The position numbers were made by a program, and so were the translations under genes. The notes beneath the pieces were generated by a model. It was not told the origin of the DNA, ran no database searches, and saw only the letters and a list, made by a program, of their open reading frames with translations. Positions 1 through 8,195 of a stretch of 29,476 nt of DNA are shown here, piece by piece (within the stretch, counting starts at the first letter, position 1; the number at the start of each line of letters is the position of its first letter). This DNA is from JAFNAG01 sp964353465. GTDB taxonomy: Bacteria; Acidobacteriota; UBA6911. The stretch covers positions 1 to 29,476 of the forward strand of contig CAYGWQ010000024.1 of NCBI GenBank assembly GCA_964353465.1. Reading direction: 5' to 3'.

Positions 1-959
1 TGCGCAACGCCGGAGGACAAATCGAGGCTATCGTCGAAGAAACAGATGCCACGCCGGAACAGCAGCGGATCAAGGAGATCAACGCAGGTTTCTACTGCTT
101 CCAGATCCAGCCCCTGCTGGATGCGCTCCTGCAGATATCCAACCGCAACGCTCAGAAGGAATATTATCTTACGGACCTGGTCGCCGTTCAGCAGCGGCAG
201 GGGCTGCGGGTCGAACCACTCGTGCACGGCGATTTCGAGGAGCTGCGCGGCATCAACACCCGCAGGGAACTGGCCGGGATTGCCAAAGTAATGCGGGCGG
301 AGAAAAACGAGGAACTGATGATGGCCGGGGTCACGATGATCGACCCGGAACATACCTATATCGATCTGGATGTGGCGGTCGAGCAGGATGTCACAATTTA
401 TCCCATGGTGACTCTGGAAGGAGCCACACGCATCGGCGAAGGCGCTACCGTTCACTCGGGATCGCGCATCGTCGACTCGACTATCGATCCCGAAGTACTC
501 ATCCTGGAATCATGCCTCATCACCGACACGGAAATCGGCAAAGGAACGACGGTGGGGCCCTGTGCCCACCTGAAGGGGCACACGGTCATAGGTGAGAGAT
601 GCCGCATCGGCAACTTCGTGGAAATCAAGAAGAGCAAACTGGCCGACGGCACTAAAGCAGCACACCTGGCATATCTGGGAGATGCTACCATCGGCCGGAA
701 CGTAAATATCGGTGCCGGCGTCATCACCTGCAACTATGACGGCGTTCACAAATACGCCACAATCATCGAAGACGAGGTTTTCGTCGGCACAGATTCACAG
801 CTGGTGGCGCCGGTGCGGATCGGACATGGCGCCTATATTGCCGCGGGAAGCTGCATCACCGGTGACGTTCCCCCAGGAGCTCTCGGAATAGCGCGATCGA
901 GGCAGACCATCAAAGAGGACTGGGTGCAACGCTGGAAGGGAGCGAAACAATCCGGATGA
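1..959 (+). CDS. glmU: Bifunctional UDP-GlcNAc pyrophosphorylase / GlcN-1-P acetyltransferase GlmU, 5'-truncated by window edge
   Basis: The enzyme acetylates glucosamine-1-phosphate and couples GlcNAc-1-P to UTP, giving UDP-GlcNAc for peptidoglycan and LPS in the cytoplasm. The frame is open from base 3, so the gene starts outside the window; about 318 residues are visible of a family length near 455. The visible part begins late in the uridylyltransferase domain (INAGFYCF, NAQKEYYLTDLVA) and continues into a left-handed beta-helix of hexapeptide repeats. The acetyltransferase signature is intact: AAHLAYLGDATIG with its catalytic His, NIGAG, NYDGVHKYAT, and the C-terminal GTDSQLVAPVRIG. UDP-GlcNAc could also feed the amino-sugar pathway further right, but that is inference. 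Its stop overlaps the start of the next gene. Confidence 0.97.
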   Translation, partial: RNAGGQIEAIVEETDATPEQQRIKEINAGFYCFQIQPLLDALLQISNRNAQKEYYLTDLVAVQQRQGLRVEPLVHGDFEELRGINTRRELAGIAKVMRAEKNEELMMAGVTMIDPEHTYIDLDVAVEQDVTIYPMVTLEGATRIGEGATVHSGSRIVDSTIDPEVLILESCLITDTEIGKGTTVGPCAHLKGHTVIGERCRIGNFVEIKKSKLADGTKAAHLAYLGDATIGRNVNIGAGVITCNYDGVHKYATIIEDEVFVGTDSQLVAPVRIGHGAYIAAGSCITGDVPPGALGIARSRQTIKEDWVQRWKGAKQSG

Positions 960-1414
960 TTCATTGCCGCAATTGTATCAACTGGGTGGATGAGAGCCTC
1001 AAACAGATTGAGGCCGACGCAAGCACGAGCCCGCACCTTTTCATGGGCTGCCGCATATACGGGTTCCGCGAGGGCAATGCTACTCTTGAGAGTTGCCCTC
1101 ACTATGTCGAAAGCGAGAATCTCTTCACCATCTGCCAAACCTGCCGCATTACCGTGCCCAAGGTCTGCGTTTCTCTTGGAGAATGCACGAATTGCACAGA
1201 CACTGACCTGTTCTGCGTCGAGAACTGCCTCGGCGGCGACAGCCGCAAGTATTGCACGCATTTCATCCGGCTCTACACCGAAGGGGCGCACCTTATCGAT
1301 CAGAATCAGGCGTTCAATCTCTTCCCCACCCTGGGAATGCCCGGAGCAAAAAAGGAACGCCGCCCACCCAGAGTTCCTCCAGAGCCTGGACGACTAGGCA
1401 CCAAGAGGGCTTAG
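956..1414 (+). CDS. Cysteine-rich small protein of unknown function, coupled to glmU
   Basis: I do not recognise the family. The 152-residue product has 12 cysteines (4, 7, 32, 47, 60, 63, 71, 77, 80, 87, 91, 100), all in the first 100 residues. Several are in CxxC spacing (CRNC, CQTC, CTNC), which suggests a zinc-ribbon or Fe-S binding fold. The C-terminal third lacks cysteines and ends in a basic, proline-rich tail. There is no signal peptide or membrane segment. The ATG lies inside the end of glmU (ATGA overlap), so translation is probably coupled. Competing reading frames on either strand look like shadows: the overlap geometry and regular CxxC pattern favour this frame. Confidence 0.7.
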   Translation: MIHCRNCINWVDESLKQIEADASTSPHLFMGCRIYGFREGNATLESCPHYVESENLFTICQTCRITVPKVCVSLGECTNCTDTDLFCVENCLGGDSRKYCTHFIRLYTEGAHLIDQNQAFNLFPTLGMPGAKKERRPPRVPPEPGRLGTKRA

Positions 1415-1427
1415 TTACCTGCGGTCA

Positions 1428-1455
1428 CAAACTTTAGGGGTCAAGGGGCCGATAT
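1428..1455 (+). promoter_or_regulatory. Weak sigma-28-like promoter candidate
   Basis: CAAACTTT at 1428-1435 resembles the sigma-28 -35 element TAAAGTTT (6/8). GCCGATAT at 1448-1455 resembles the -10 element GCCGATAA (7/8), with 12 nt between the octamers. The only downstream plus-strand gene is the PilZ gene, more than 330 nt away. The same -10 octamer also occurs inside the PilZ coding region near 2217 without a -35 partner, so chance occurrence is a real possibility. Confidence 0.25.
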
Positions 1456-1487
1456 GGCTTCCCCCCATTTTCTGCCCAATCCCATTG

Positions 1488-1535
1488 CCCCTTGATTCCT
1501 CGACCCCTTGACCCCTTGATCCCTTTGCCCCTTGA
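1488..1535 (+). repeat. Degenerate octamer tandem repeat (CCCCTTGA)x6
   Basis: Six contiguous 8-nt units: CCCCTTGA, TTCCTCGA, CCCCTTGA, CCCCTTGA, TCCCTTTG, CCCCTTGA. Four are identical. The stretch lies in the 373-nt gene-free interval 1415-1787. The complementary 12-mer GGGGTCAAGGGG at 1437-1448 pairs perfectly with 1504-1515, so a transcript could fold into a stem with a 55-nt loop. Apart from two weak promoter candidates I see nothing else in the interval. Confidence 0.85.
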
Positions 1536-1583
1536 AACAACTCCGGAAAACGTAGCCCGAAGCGTTTTACTGACATTTAATTG

Positions 1584-1589
1584 TATAAT
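1584..1589 (+). promoter_or_regulatory. Possible -10 box upstream of the PilZ gene
   Basis: A perfect TATAAT in an AT-rich patch of otherwise GC-rich intergenic DNA, about 200 nt before the PilZ gene. No convincing -35 hexamer sits 16-18 nt upstream, so this is tentative. Confidence 0.3.
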
Positions 1590-1787
1590 TTGCTAACCGC
1601 CGCCGGGCCGTTGCGCATTTCAGACTCATTCTTTGGATGGATTTGCCGATCTAGTAGGCATGGTTGATCCCAGGCCGAAGGTGCCGGCAATGGAGAGTTC
1701 GGCTAAAACAATGAAGGGGCAGGGCTAAGCTTTGTCCAGTAACTGAAGTCGCCGATACAACAGCGACTGCGCGATGAGCATGGAACC

Positions 1788-2732
1788 ATGAATACTTGGA
1801 TATCAAGTCCCCATCGGGAAAGCAGCATCCAACACTCCGTACCGTTTGCAGGAGAAACGATCACGGCTCTATATCTCACAGTCGACCTCGCAGAGGCGGA
1901 CTGTCTCATATATGAAGTGCACAAAATCGCGCCCAACTTGCGCCTGGATATTTCTCTGCGGGTTCTGCATGCAATTGATCGTCTCAAGTCCGGGCGCCAT
2001 CACGCGGTGCTCGTGGATCTCCGCGTTCCCCGCAAAGATCGCTCCCAGCTGATCGCGCATATCCATCAGGAAAAGCTTTCCTTGCCCATCATCCTGATAT
2101 TTGGGCCCGAGGAAGGGGATCCTACGTATCAAACTCTGAAAGCCGGCGCCGACGAGCGCATTATCAGAGGCCCGAGCTTTCCCCAGGAACTCCCGGCCGT
2201 GATTGAAAAAGCTCTCGGCCGATATGAACCCGGGGTTACACTCCAGGCGCCGGCGCCACTGCACTGGGAGGATCCCACTCCCAAACCGGAAGCACCCAAA
2301 CAGGAGAAAGCTGCCGAAGGGGCACCGGAACCACAGCCCAACGCATCCATGGTCCCCGCCTATCCCCAGCGTGGAGGCGCGGAAAAGCGATCTTCGCCCC
2401 GTCATGAGGTCTACATCCCTTGCAGGATACAATGGCAGGATCGTTCCTATGATGCGTGCATCCACGATCTGTCCAAAGAGGGAGCATTCGTGGAGACTTC
2501 AGCTCCTGCTCCCGCAGGTTCCTTGGTTGGTATCTTGTTGCGGGTAGCGATTGCAGAGCTGCAACTGGAAGCTACCGTCACGCATTATGGGTGGTACATG
2601 ACCGCCGTGCGCAATTTCGATGGGCTCGGAGTTCAGTTCCAGAATCTGAGCCCGCAAGCCAGTGATATCCTCAGAGAACTTCGCAGCCGGAGTGCCGATC
2701 CGGCCCCGCCGAAGACTCCGCTGGAACGCTGA
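1788..2732 (+). CDS. Receiver-like plus PilZ domain protein
   Basis: The protein has 314 residues in three parts. Residues about 26-145 form a CheY-like receiver fold: D77 in VLVDLRVP is at the phosphoacceptor position, but the N-terminal acidic pocket is poor and the usual conserved Lys is Arg (R127 in IIRG), so phosphorylation is doubtful. Residues about 147-198 are a Pro/Ala/Glu-rich linker. Residues about 200-300 are a PilZ domain with both c-di-GMP signatures, RSSPR (R201, R205) and DLSKEG (D227, S229, G232), so c-di-GMP binding is likely. Such proteins often adjust flagellar motors or surface motility; a link to the motility genes in this window is inference. No strong ribosome binding site precedes the ATG, so the start is uncertain. 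Confidence 0.85.
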   Translation: MNTWISSPHRESSIQHSVPFAGETITALYLTVDLAEADCLIYEVHKIAPNLRLDISLRVLHAIDRLKSGRHHAVLVDLRVPRKDRSQLIAHIHQEKLSLPIILIFGPEEGDPTYQTLKAGADERIIRGPSFPQELPAVIEKALGRYEPGVTLQAPAPLHWEDPTPKPEAPKQEKAAEGAPEPQPNASMVPAYPQRGGAEKRSSPRHEVYIPCRIQWQDRSYDACIHDLSKEGAFVETSAPAPAGSLVGILLRVAIAELQLEATVTHYGWYMTAVRNFDGLGVQFQNLSPQASDILRELRSRSADPAPPKTPLER

Positions 2733-2796
2733 TCCAATCCCCGGGGATGCAGCCTGATAGCAGACCTGGCCTGAGACCTGAAGGCGTGCACCATCC

Positions 2797-5700
2797 CTAT
2801 CCCGCTGAATCTGGAGGGTTTATTGGGATGACGTCGTGGTATTCCTGAAGGCTCCGCACGGTGAGGGTCTCGCGCTGCAGAGCGCGAATCGCGCTGGCAG
2901 CCGCCCGGGCTCCGGAGAGGGTCGTGATGCAGGGGACGATATACTGTGTGGACGCCTTCCGGATGGCCTTTTCATCGAAACGCGACTGCCTGCCTAGGGG
3001 CGTGTTGATCACCAGATCGATTTCGCCGTTCCTGATGGCATCCACCACGTTGGGTATCCCTTCGCCGGCCTTGAAGACAAAACCGACATTCAGCCCGTGA
3101 GACATCAGGAATTTCTGGGTTCCAGAAGTCCCCACCAGGAGCAGGCCAAGAGCTGCGAACTCACTGGCGATCGGGACCAGCATTTCCTTGTCGTAGTCGT
3201 TGACGCTCAGGAACACTGTACCTTTGCGGGGAAGCGGGGATCCGGCTGCGATCTGTGCCTTGGCAAAGGCGCTCCCGAAAGTGTCCGCTACCCCCATGAC
3301 TTCGCCGGTAGATTTCATTTCAGGACCGAGGAGGGTGTCGACTCCCAGAAATTTGTTAAAGGGAAAGACCGGCGATTTCACGAAACAGTGCCGGACCTGA
3401 AGCTCGTCTCCGAGCCCCAGGTTCTCAAGCTTTTCCCCAACCATCAAGCGCGCGGCGATCTTGGCGAGCGGCACGCCGGTTGCTTTGCTCACATACGGAA
3501 TGGTTCGCGAAGCGCGCGGATTGACCTCGAGCACGTAAACGATGTGGTTCTTGACGGCAAACTGGATGTTCATCAGGCCGATCACATGGAGCGCCGATCC
3601 CAGCCGACGCGTGAAAACCTTCATGCGTGCCAGCAAATCCGGTTCAATCATGATGGGAGGCATGGCGCAGGTGCTGTCGCCGCTATGAATACCGGCCTCC
3701 TCGACATGCTCCATGACTCCCGCGATGACCACGCGTTCGCCGTCAGCCAGCGCGTCGACGTCGTATTCGAACGCATCCTCCAGAAACTCATCGATCAGGA
3801 CCGGGTGTTCCGGGGAGGCCTGCACGGCGGTTGCCATGTAGCGCATCAGCGAAGGCTCGTCATAAACGATCGACATGGCGCGGCCGCCGAGGACATAGGA
3901 TGGCCGCACCAGGACGGGATAACCAATCCCGTCGGCTACCGTACAGGCCTCCTCCGGCGAGCGGGCCGTCCCGTTGCGCGGCTGGGGGATACCGAGATCC
4001 CGTAGCAGCTTTCCGAAGCGTTCTCTGTCTTCCGCCAGATCGATGCATTCGGGTGATGTTCCCAGGATGGGCACCCCGGCGGCCTGAAGCTTGAGCGCAA
4101 GATTGAGGGGAGTCTGCCCTCCATACTGCACGATGACGCCGTCGGGCTTCTCAACCGCCATGATCTCCATAACATCTTCAAAGGTAAGCGGCTCGAAATA
4201 CAGCCGGTCCGAGGTGTCATAGTCGGTCGAGACCGTTTCGGGATTGCAGTTGATCATGATCGTCTCGTAGCCGATCTCTCGGAGCGCAAATGAGGCGTGG
4301 CAGCAGCAATAGTCGAATTCAATCCCCTGGCCGATTCGATTGGGCCCGCTGCCCAGCACGGCGACCTTTTTCCTCAAGGTGGGAGCAGCTTCACATTCGC
4401 TTTCATAGGTCGAATAGAGATAGGGCGTGAAGGATTCGAATTCAGCCGCGCACGTATCCACTCTTTTGAAGACCGGCCGCAGGCCCAGATCATGCCGGCG
4501 CAGCCGGACTTGTTCCGCGGAGACGGGCACGCCGGATTCCTCGATCAGGAACTGTGCGACCATTTGATCCGAGAGGCCTGCGCGTTTGCATTCGCGGAGC
4601 AGTTCTGCGGGGAGTTGTCCGAGCCGGTAGTCCTGCACACGCTTCTGCAAATCCACAATTTCCTTCAACTGGTTGAGAAACCAGGGATCGATCCGGGTGA
4701 GTTCGTGCAGTTCCTCGATCGTAGTACCCTGCATCAGGGCATAGAGCAGATAGTCGAGGCGCTCGGGCACGGGAATCAGCAGATTGCGGTGGAGCTTGTC
4801 GGGATCGATCTTCTCCGGTTTTTTCCCTTTCTCGAGCGAGCGCACCCCCTTCAGCAGAGCCTCCTTGAAGGTGCGTCCGATGGCCATCACTTCACCAACC
4901 GACTTCATCTGCGTCCCGAGGGTGGAATCGGCTTCCGCAAATTTCTCGAAGTTCCATTTGGGAATCTTGACCACTACATAATCGATGCTGGGTTCGAAGC
5001 AGGCCGGGGTTTTCTTCGTGATGTCGTTCGGGATCTCGTCGAGCGTGTAGCCGACGGCAAGCTTGGCAGCAATCTTTGCGATGGGGAATCCTGTGGCCTT
5101 GGAAGCCAGAGCCGAGCTGCGCGAGACCCGGGGGTTCATTTCAATCACGATGAGCGCGCCGGTCTGCGGATTCACAGCGAACTGGATGTTGGATCCGCCG
5201 GTCTCCACGCCGACCTTGCGGATGATGCGGATCGCGGCATCGCGCATGCGCTGATACTCTTTATCGGTCAAGGTCTGCGCCGGGGCCACAGTGATGGAAT
5301 CCCCCGTGTGCACACCCATGGGATCAAAATTCTCGATCGTGCAGATGATCACCACATTGTCGTTGAGGTCCCTCATCACTTCGAGCTCGTACTCTTTCCA
5401 TCCGATGAGCGACTGCTCGACCAGAACTTCGTGCACGGGGGAGACATCGAGCCCGCGACTCACGATCCTCTCGAAATCTTCCGGATTGAGGGCGATTCCC
5501 CCTCCGTATCCCCCCAACGTGAAGCTGGGCCGGATAATCGCAGGCAACCCGGCGAGTACCAGAAAGTTGCGTGCCTCATCCAGGCTCCGAACCACCCGGG
5601 AGAGAGCCGACTGGAGCCCGATGTCAGCCATAGCATCCTTAAAAAGCTGACGATCCTCGGCGATTTCGACTGCGCGCTGCTTGGCGCCGATCAGCTCGAC

Positions 5701-6036
5701 ACCGTACTTCGCCAGGATGCCGGCTTTTGCCAGTGCTACGGAGATGTTCAGGCCCGTCTGGCCGCCGACGGTCGGCAGCAGGGCATCAGGCCGTTCCCGC
5801 GCGATGATAGCGCCGACGAACTCCAGGGTAAGCGGCTCGATATAAGTCCGGTCAGCCAATTCCGGGTCGGTCATGATCGTGGCCGGATTGGAATTCACCA
5901 GCACGATCTCGTATCCCTCAGCGCGCAGGGCCTTGCAGGCTTGCGTCCCGGAGTAATCAAACTCACAGGCTTGGCCGATAATAATCGGACCGGAACCAAT
6001 GATGAGGATTCTTCGGATATCAGTGCGCTTGGGCAT
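2797..6036 (-). CDS. carB: Carbamoyl-phosphate synthase large subunit
   Basis: Catalyses carbamoyl-phosphate formation from bicarbonate, ATP and ammonia channelled from CarA, for pyrimidine and arginine synthesis. It is full length at 1079 residues with the standard order: first ATP-grasp half (about 1-400, starting IGSGPIIIGQACEFDYSG), oligomerisation region (about 400-550), second ATP-grasp half (about 550-935, with LGSGPNRIGQGIEFDY) and the C-terminal MGS-like allosteric domain. The two halves show the internal duplication typical of the family. It lies 3 nt downstream of carA and is almost certainly co-transcribed with it. It converges on the PilZ gene across a 64-nt gap containing a 12-bp palindrome (2737-2748) but no clear terminator. 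Confidence 0.98.
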   Translation of the reverse strand: MPKRTDIRRILIIGSGPIIIGQACEFDYSGTQACKALRAEGYEIVLVNSNPATIMTDPELADRTYIEPLTLEFVGAIIARERPDALLPTVGGQTGLNISVALAKAGILAKYGVELIGAKQRAVEIAEDRQLFKDAMADIGLQSALSRVVRSLDEARNFLVLAGLPAIIRPSFTLGGYGGGIALNPEDFERIVSRGLDVSPVHEVLVEQSLIGWKEYELEVMRDLNDNVVIICTIENFDPMGVHTGDSITVAPAQTLTDKEYQRMRDAAIRIIRKVGVETGGSNIQFAVNPQTGALIVIEMNPRVSRSSALASKATGFPIAKIAAKLAVGYTLDEIPNDITKKTPACFEPSIDYVVVKIPKWNFEKFAEADSTLGTQMKSVGEVMAIGRTFKEALLKGVRSLEKGKKPEKIDPDKLHRNLLIPVPERLDYLLYALMQGTTIEELHELTRIDPWFLNQLKEIVDLQKRVQDYRLGQLPAELLRECKRAGLSDQMVAQFLIEESGVPVSAEQVRLRRHDLGLRPVFKRVDTCAAEFESFTPYLYSTYESECEAAPTLRKKVAVLGSGPNRIGQGIEFDYCCCHASFALREIGYETIMINCNPETVSTDYDTSDRLYFEPLTFEDVMEIMAVEKPDGVIVQYGGQTPLNLALKLQAAGVPILGTSPECIDLAEDRERFGKLLRDLGIPQPRNGTARSPEEACTVADGIGYPVLVRPSYVLGGRAMSIVYDEPSLMRYMATAVQASPEHPVLIDEFLEDAFEYDVDALADGERVVIAGVMEHVEEAGIHSGDSTCAMPPIMIEPDLLARMKVFTRRLGSALHVIGLMNIQFAVKNHIVYVLEVNPRASRTIPYVSKATGVPLAKIAARLMVGEKLENLGLGDELQVRHCFVKSPVFPFNKFLGVDTLLGPEMKSTGEVMGVADTFGSAFAKAQIAAGSPLPRKGTVFLSVNDYDKEMLVPIASEFAALGLLLVGTSGTQKFLMSHGLNVGFVFKAGEGIPNVVDAIRNGEIDLVINTPLGRQSRFDEKAIRKASTQYIVPCITTLSGARAAASAIRALQRETLTVRSLQEYHDVIPINPPDSAG

Positions 6037-6039
6037 GGG

Positions 6040-7137
6040 CTACCTGCGAAATTCCGCCATGAGCCGTTTAAATTCGGTAAATAGGTAATGCGAGTCATGA
6101 GGCCCCGGAGACGCCTCCGGATGATATTGCACTGAGAAGGCGGGCACCTGGAGATGCCGTATCCCCTCCAGCGTCTGGTCGTTGAGGTTAAAATGAGTCG
6201 GCTCGACACGCCTCAGGTTGAGTGAGTCCACATCGACGGCAAAACCGTGATTCTGAGCTGTGATCTCCACGCGTCCCGTTTTTACATTCTTTACCGGCTG
6301 GTTGGCTCCACGATGACCGAACTTGAGCTTGTAGGTCTTCCCACCCAGGGCCAAGCCCATGATCTGATGGCCGAGGCAGATGCCGAATAGGGGAACTTTG
6401 CCGAGCAGCCGCCGCACCGTCTCGATGGCATAGCCGAGAGGGGCCGGATCTCCCGGTCCGTTGGAAAGGAAGACTCCATCCGGACGGAGGGCCAGGACGT
6501 CTTCAACGCCGGTTTCCGCAGGAACGATCCGGATATTGCAGCCGGAACGAGCCAGGTTGGCGAGGATCGTCCTCTTGATGCCGAAATCGTAGGCTACGAC
6601 TCGAAAGCGCTCTGAAGGAATCGAGGATGGATTCGGCCACTCATACGGTGTACGGCAGCTGACTGAGGATGCGAGGTCCTGGCCGAGCATGGCCGGCACC
6701 TGACGAGCCCGTTCGGCAAGTCTCCGAGCGTCGAGGTCGATCGAGCTGATGATGCCGCGCATGGCACCGCGCGTGCGGATATGTCGGACAAGCGCCCGCG
6801 TGTCCACCTCGGAGATGGACACAATCGCATGGTGCTGCAAATATTCCGCGAGCGATTCCAGCGCGCGCCAGTTTGATGTAAAGGCACTGAACTCACGGGC
6901 GACGAAACCCTGCACAAAAGGCTTGCCGGACTCCTCATCCTCGCGGTTCATGCCGTAGTTGCCGATGTGGGGGTAAGTCATTACGACGATCTGTCCGGCA
7001 TAGGAGGGATCGGTGAGGATCTCCTGGTACCCGGAAAGCGAGGTATTGAAAACCACCTCGCCGCAGACTTCCCCATCGGCACCAAAGGCGCGGCCTGTGA
7101 ATGTGCGGCCGTCTTCGAGTGCCAGTAGTGCGTTCAT
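6040..7137 (-). CDS. carA: Carbamoyl-phosphate synthase small (glutaminase) subunit
   Basis: Hydrolyses glutamine and passes ammonia to CarB. It has 365 residues: an N-terminal CPSase_sm_chain domain (LEDGRTFTGRAFGA, SGYQEILTDPSYAGQIV) followed by a class I amidotransferase domain. The catalytic triad is visible: C254 in FGICLGHQ, H339 and E341 in YHPEASPGP. It opens the carAB pair. The 133-nt gap to lepB shows no recognised PyrR-type or other attenuator, and the ribosome binding site is weak. Confidence 0.98.
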   Translation of the reverse strand: MNALLALEDGRTFTGRAFGADGEVCGEVVFNTSLSGYQEILTDPSYAGQIVVMTYPHIGNYGMNREDEESGKPFVQGFVAREFSAFTSNWRALESLAEYLQHHAIVSISEVDTRALVRHIRTRGAMRGIISSIDLDARRLAERARQVPAMLGQDLASSVSCRTPYEWPNPSSIPSERFRVVAYDFGIKRTILANLARSGCNIRIVPAETGVEDVLALRPDGVFLSNGPGDPAPLGYAIETVRRLLGKVPLFGICLGHQIMGLALGGKTYKLKFGHRGANQPVKNVKTGRVEITAQNHGFAVDVDSLNLRRVEPTHFNLNDQTLEGIRHLQVPAFSVQYHPEASPGPHDSHYLFTEFKRLMAEFRR

Positions 7138-7270
7138 TGGTACCGTGCTGCATTCAGAATGCGCGGATGGTACTTGACGCCGGACGGACGGGCATATGGC
7201 CTCCCGTCTGAATCATCCAGTCTTCGATTGCGCAACGCAGGAAACCCCTCTCGAGGAGGTCTCTCTGGAG

Positions 7271-7861
7271 TCATTCCACCAGGCCCAGACGCGAGACGGG
7301 CCAATAGCGGAAGATTGCCTTGCCGTAGATCAGGCTTCTCGGCACAAAACCCCACATACGGCTGTCATTGCTGGAATTTCGATGATCCCCGAGCACGAAA
7401 TAATGATCAGGCGGGACCACGCTCCTGGAGAAGGACTCATGATCCCGAAAATCCGGTTTCAGGTACGGCTCCTCGATCTTGACTCCGTTTACATAAAGCA
7501 ATCCGATTCTGATCTCAACCACATCCCCGGGCACGCCAACCACGCGTTTGATGAACGACTTGTTCGTGTCTCTGGGATACCAGAAAACCACGACGTCGCC
7601 CCGCTGAATATTTTCGAAGCGGTAGATGAATCGGTTTACAAATATCCGCTCCTGATCCACCAGGCGCGGCTGCATGCTGGTTCCTTCGACCTTCACAGGC
7701 TGGATCACGAAAATTACTATAAAAATCGCAATCGCGACGGCCAGGATGATATCCCGGACCCAGGATTTTAATTCGGAAATGAGATTCAATCCTGAAGCAT
7801 GAGAATCGCGAGGCTCAGGTACGGTCGGACCTTCCGGCGGAGTGGCAGATCTCTGTTCCAT
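7271..7861 (-). CDS. lepB: Signal peptidase I
   Basis: Cleaves signal peptides from exported proteins at the inner membrane. In this 196-residue, single-anchor form, a short hydrophilic N-terminus is followed by one transmembrane segment (about 36-54) and the periplasmic catalytic domain. The Ser/Lys dyad is visible: S62 in EGTSMQP and K105 in FIKRVVGVPGD. The late motif GDHRNSSNDSRMWGFVP is intact. Same strand as carAB, 133 nt upstream of carA; operon membership is possible but unproven. It diverges from the radical SAM gene. Confidence 0.96.
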   Translation of the reverse strand: MEQRSATPPEGPTVPEPRDSHASGLNLISELKSWVRDIILAVAIAIFIVIFVIQPVKVEGTSMQPRLVDQERIFVNRFIYRFENIQRGDVVVFWYPRDTNKSFIKRVVGVPGDVVEIRIGLLYVNGVKIEEPYLKPDFRDHESFSRSVVPPDHYFVLGDHRNSSNDSRMWGFVPRSLIYGKAIFRYWPVSRLGLVE

Positions 7862-7863
7862 CT

Positions 7864-8013
7864 AGTTTCACTGTCTCGCGGCCGCGTCTGTTACGAGGCA
7901 CGGTCCCTGAATTTAATCTATCAAGGTAACAGAGGTGTCCCCAAAACTCAACTGCTTTGTTCCGTAGTCGACGAAGTCTGTGGCAGCTGTTATAATCCAG
8001 TTTCACAGTCTCG
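7864..8013. repeat. Pair of near-identical 15-mers flanking the lepB/radical SAM intergenic region
   Basis: AGTTTCACTGTCTCG at 7864-7878 and AGTTTCACAGTCTCG at 7999-8013 match at 14 of 15 positions in direct orientation, 135 nt apart. One copy lies directly at the lepB start, the other directly after the plus-strand -10 box. They may be binding sites for one regulator or coincidental. The divergent interval 7862-8195 otherwise holds the promoter listed separately and no convincing gene. Confidence 0.4.
7968..7996 (+). promoter_or_regulatory. Extended -10 sigma-70-type promoter for the radical SAM gene
   Basis: TATAAT at 7991-7996 is preceded by TGT (extended -10, TGnTATAAT). TCGACG at 7968-7973 is a partial -35 (4/6 to TTGACA) at 17-nt spacing. 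Transcription would start near 8003, leaving a leader of roughly 190 nt before the chosen ATG at 8196. Confidence 0.6.
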
Positions 8014-8195
8014 ACGCAGTTCCGCTGGGATGTGCCTCATCGGCAGTTGGGTGTCCAGGGTGAAGGATTTGCCCTTCGGGCTTCTCACCGAATATGCTCC
8101 GTCGCGCGGCAGGAGATCCGATGCTGCGGAAGGCAGCGGGTGCTGAAGAAAAGGAGCGCCATCGCGCTCGTTCATGGCTGGAATCAGGGTCTTTT

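Noticed and set aside
1726..1758. Sigma-28-like string before the PilZ gene (TAAG ... GCCGATAC)
   Set aside because: Spacing is 21 nt instead of about 15, and the -10 ends in C.
2737..2748. Palindrome ATCCCCGGGGAT between the PilZ gene and carB considered as a terminator
   Set aside because: It has no loop and no T-tract, so it is unlikely to terminate transcription; could be chance in GC-rich DNA.
4297..6084. Long 595-codon open frame antisense to carB
   Set aside because: It is a compositional shadow of carB, which is unmistakable on the other strand.
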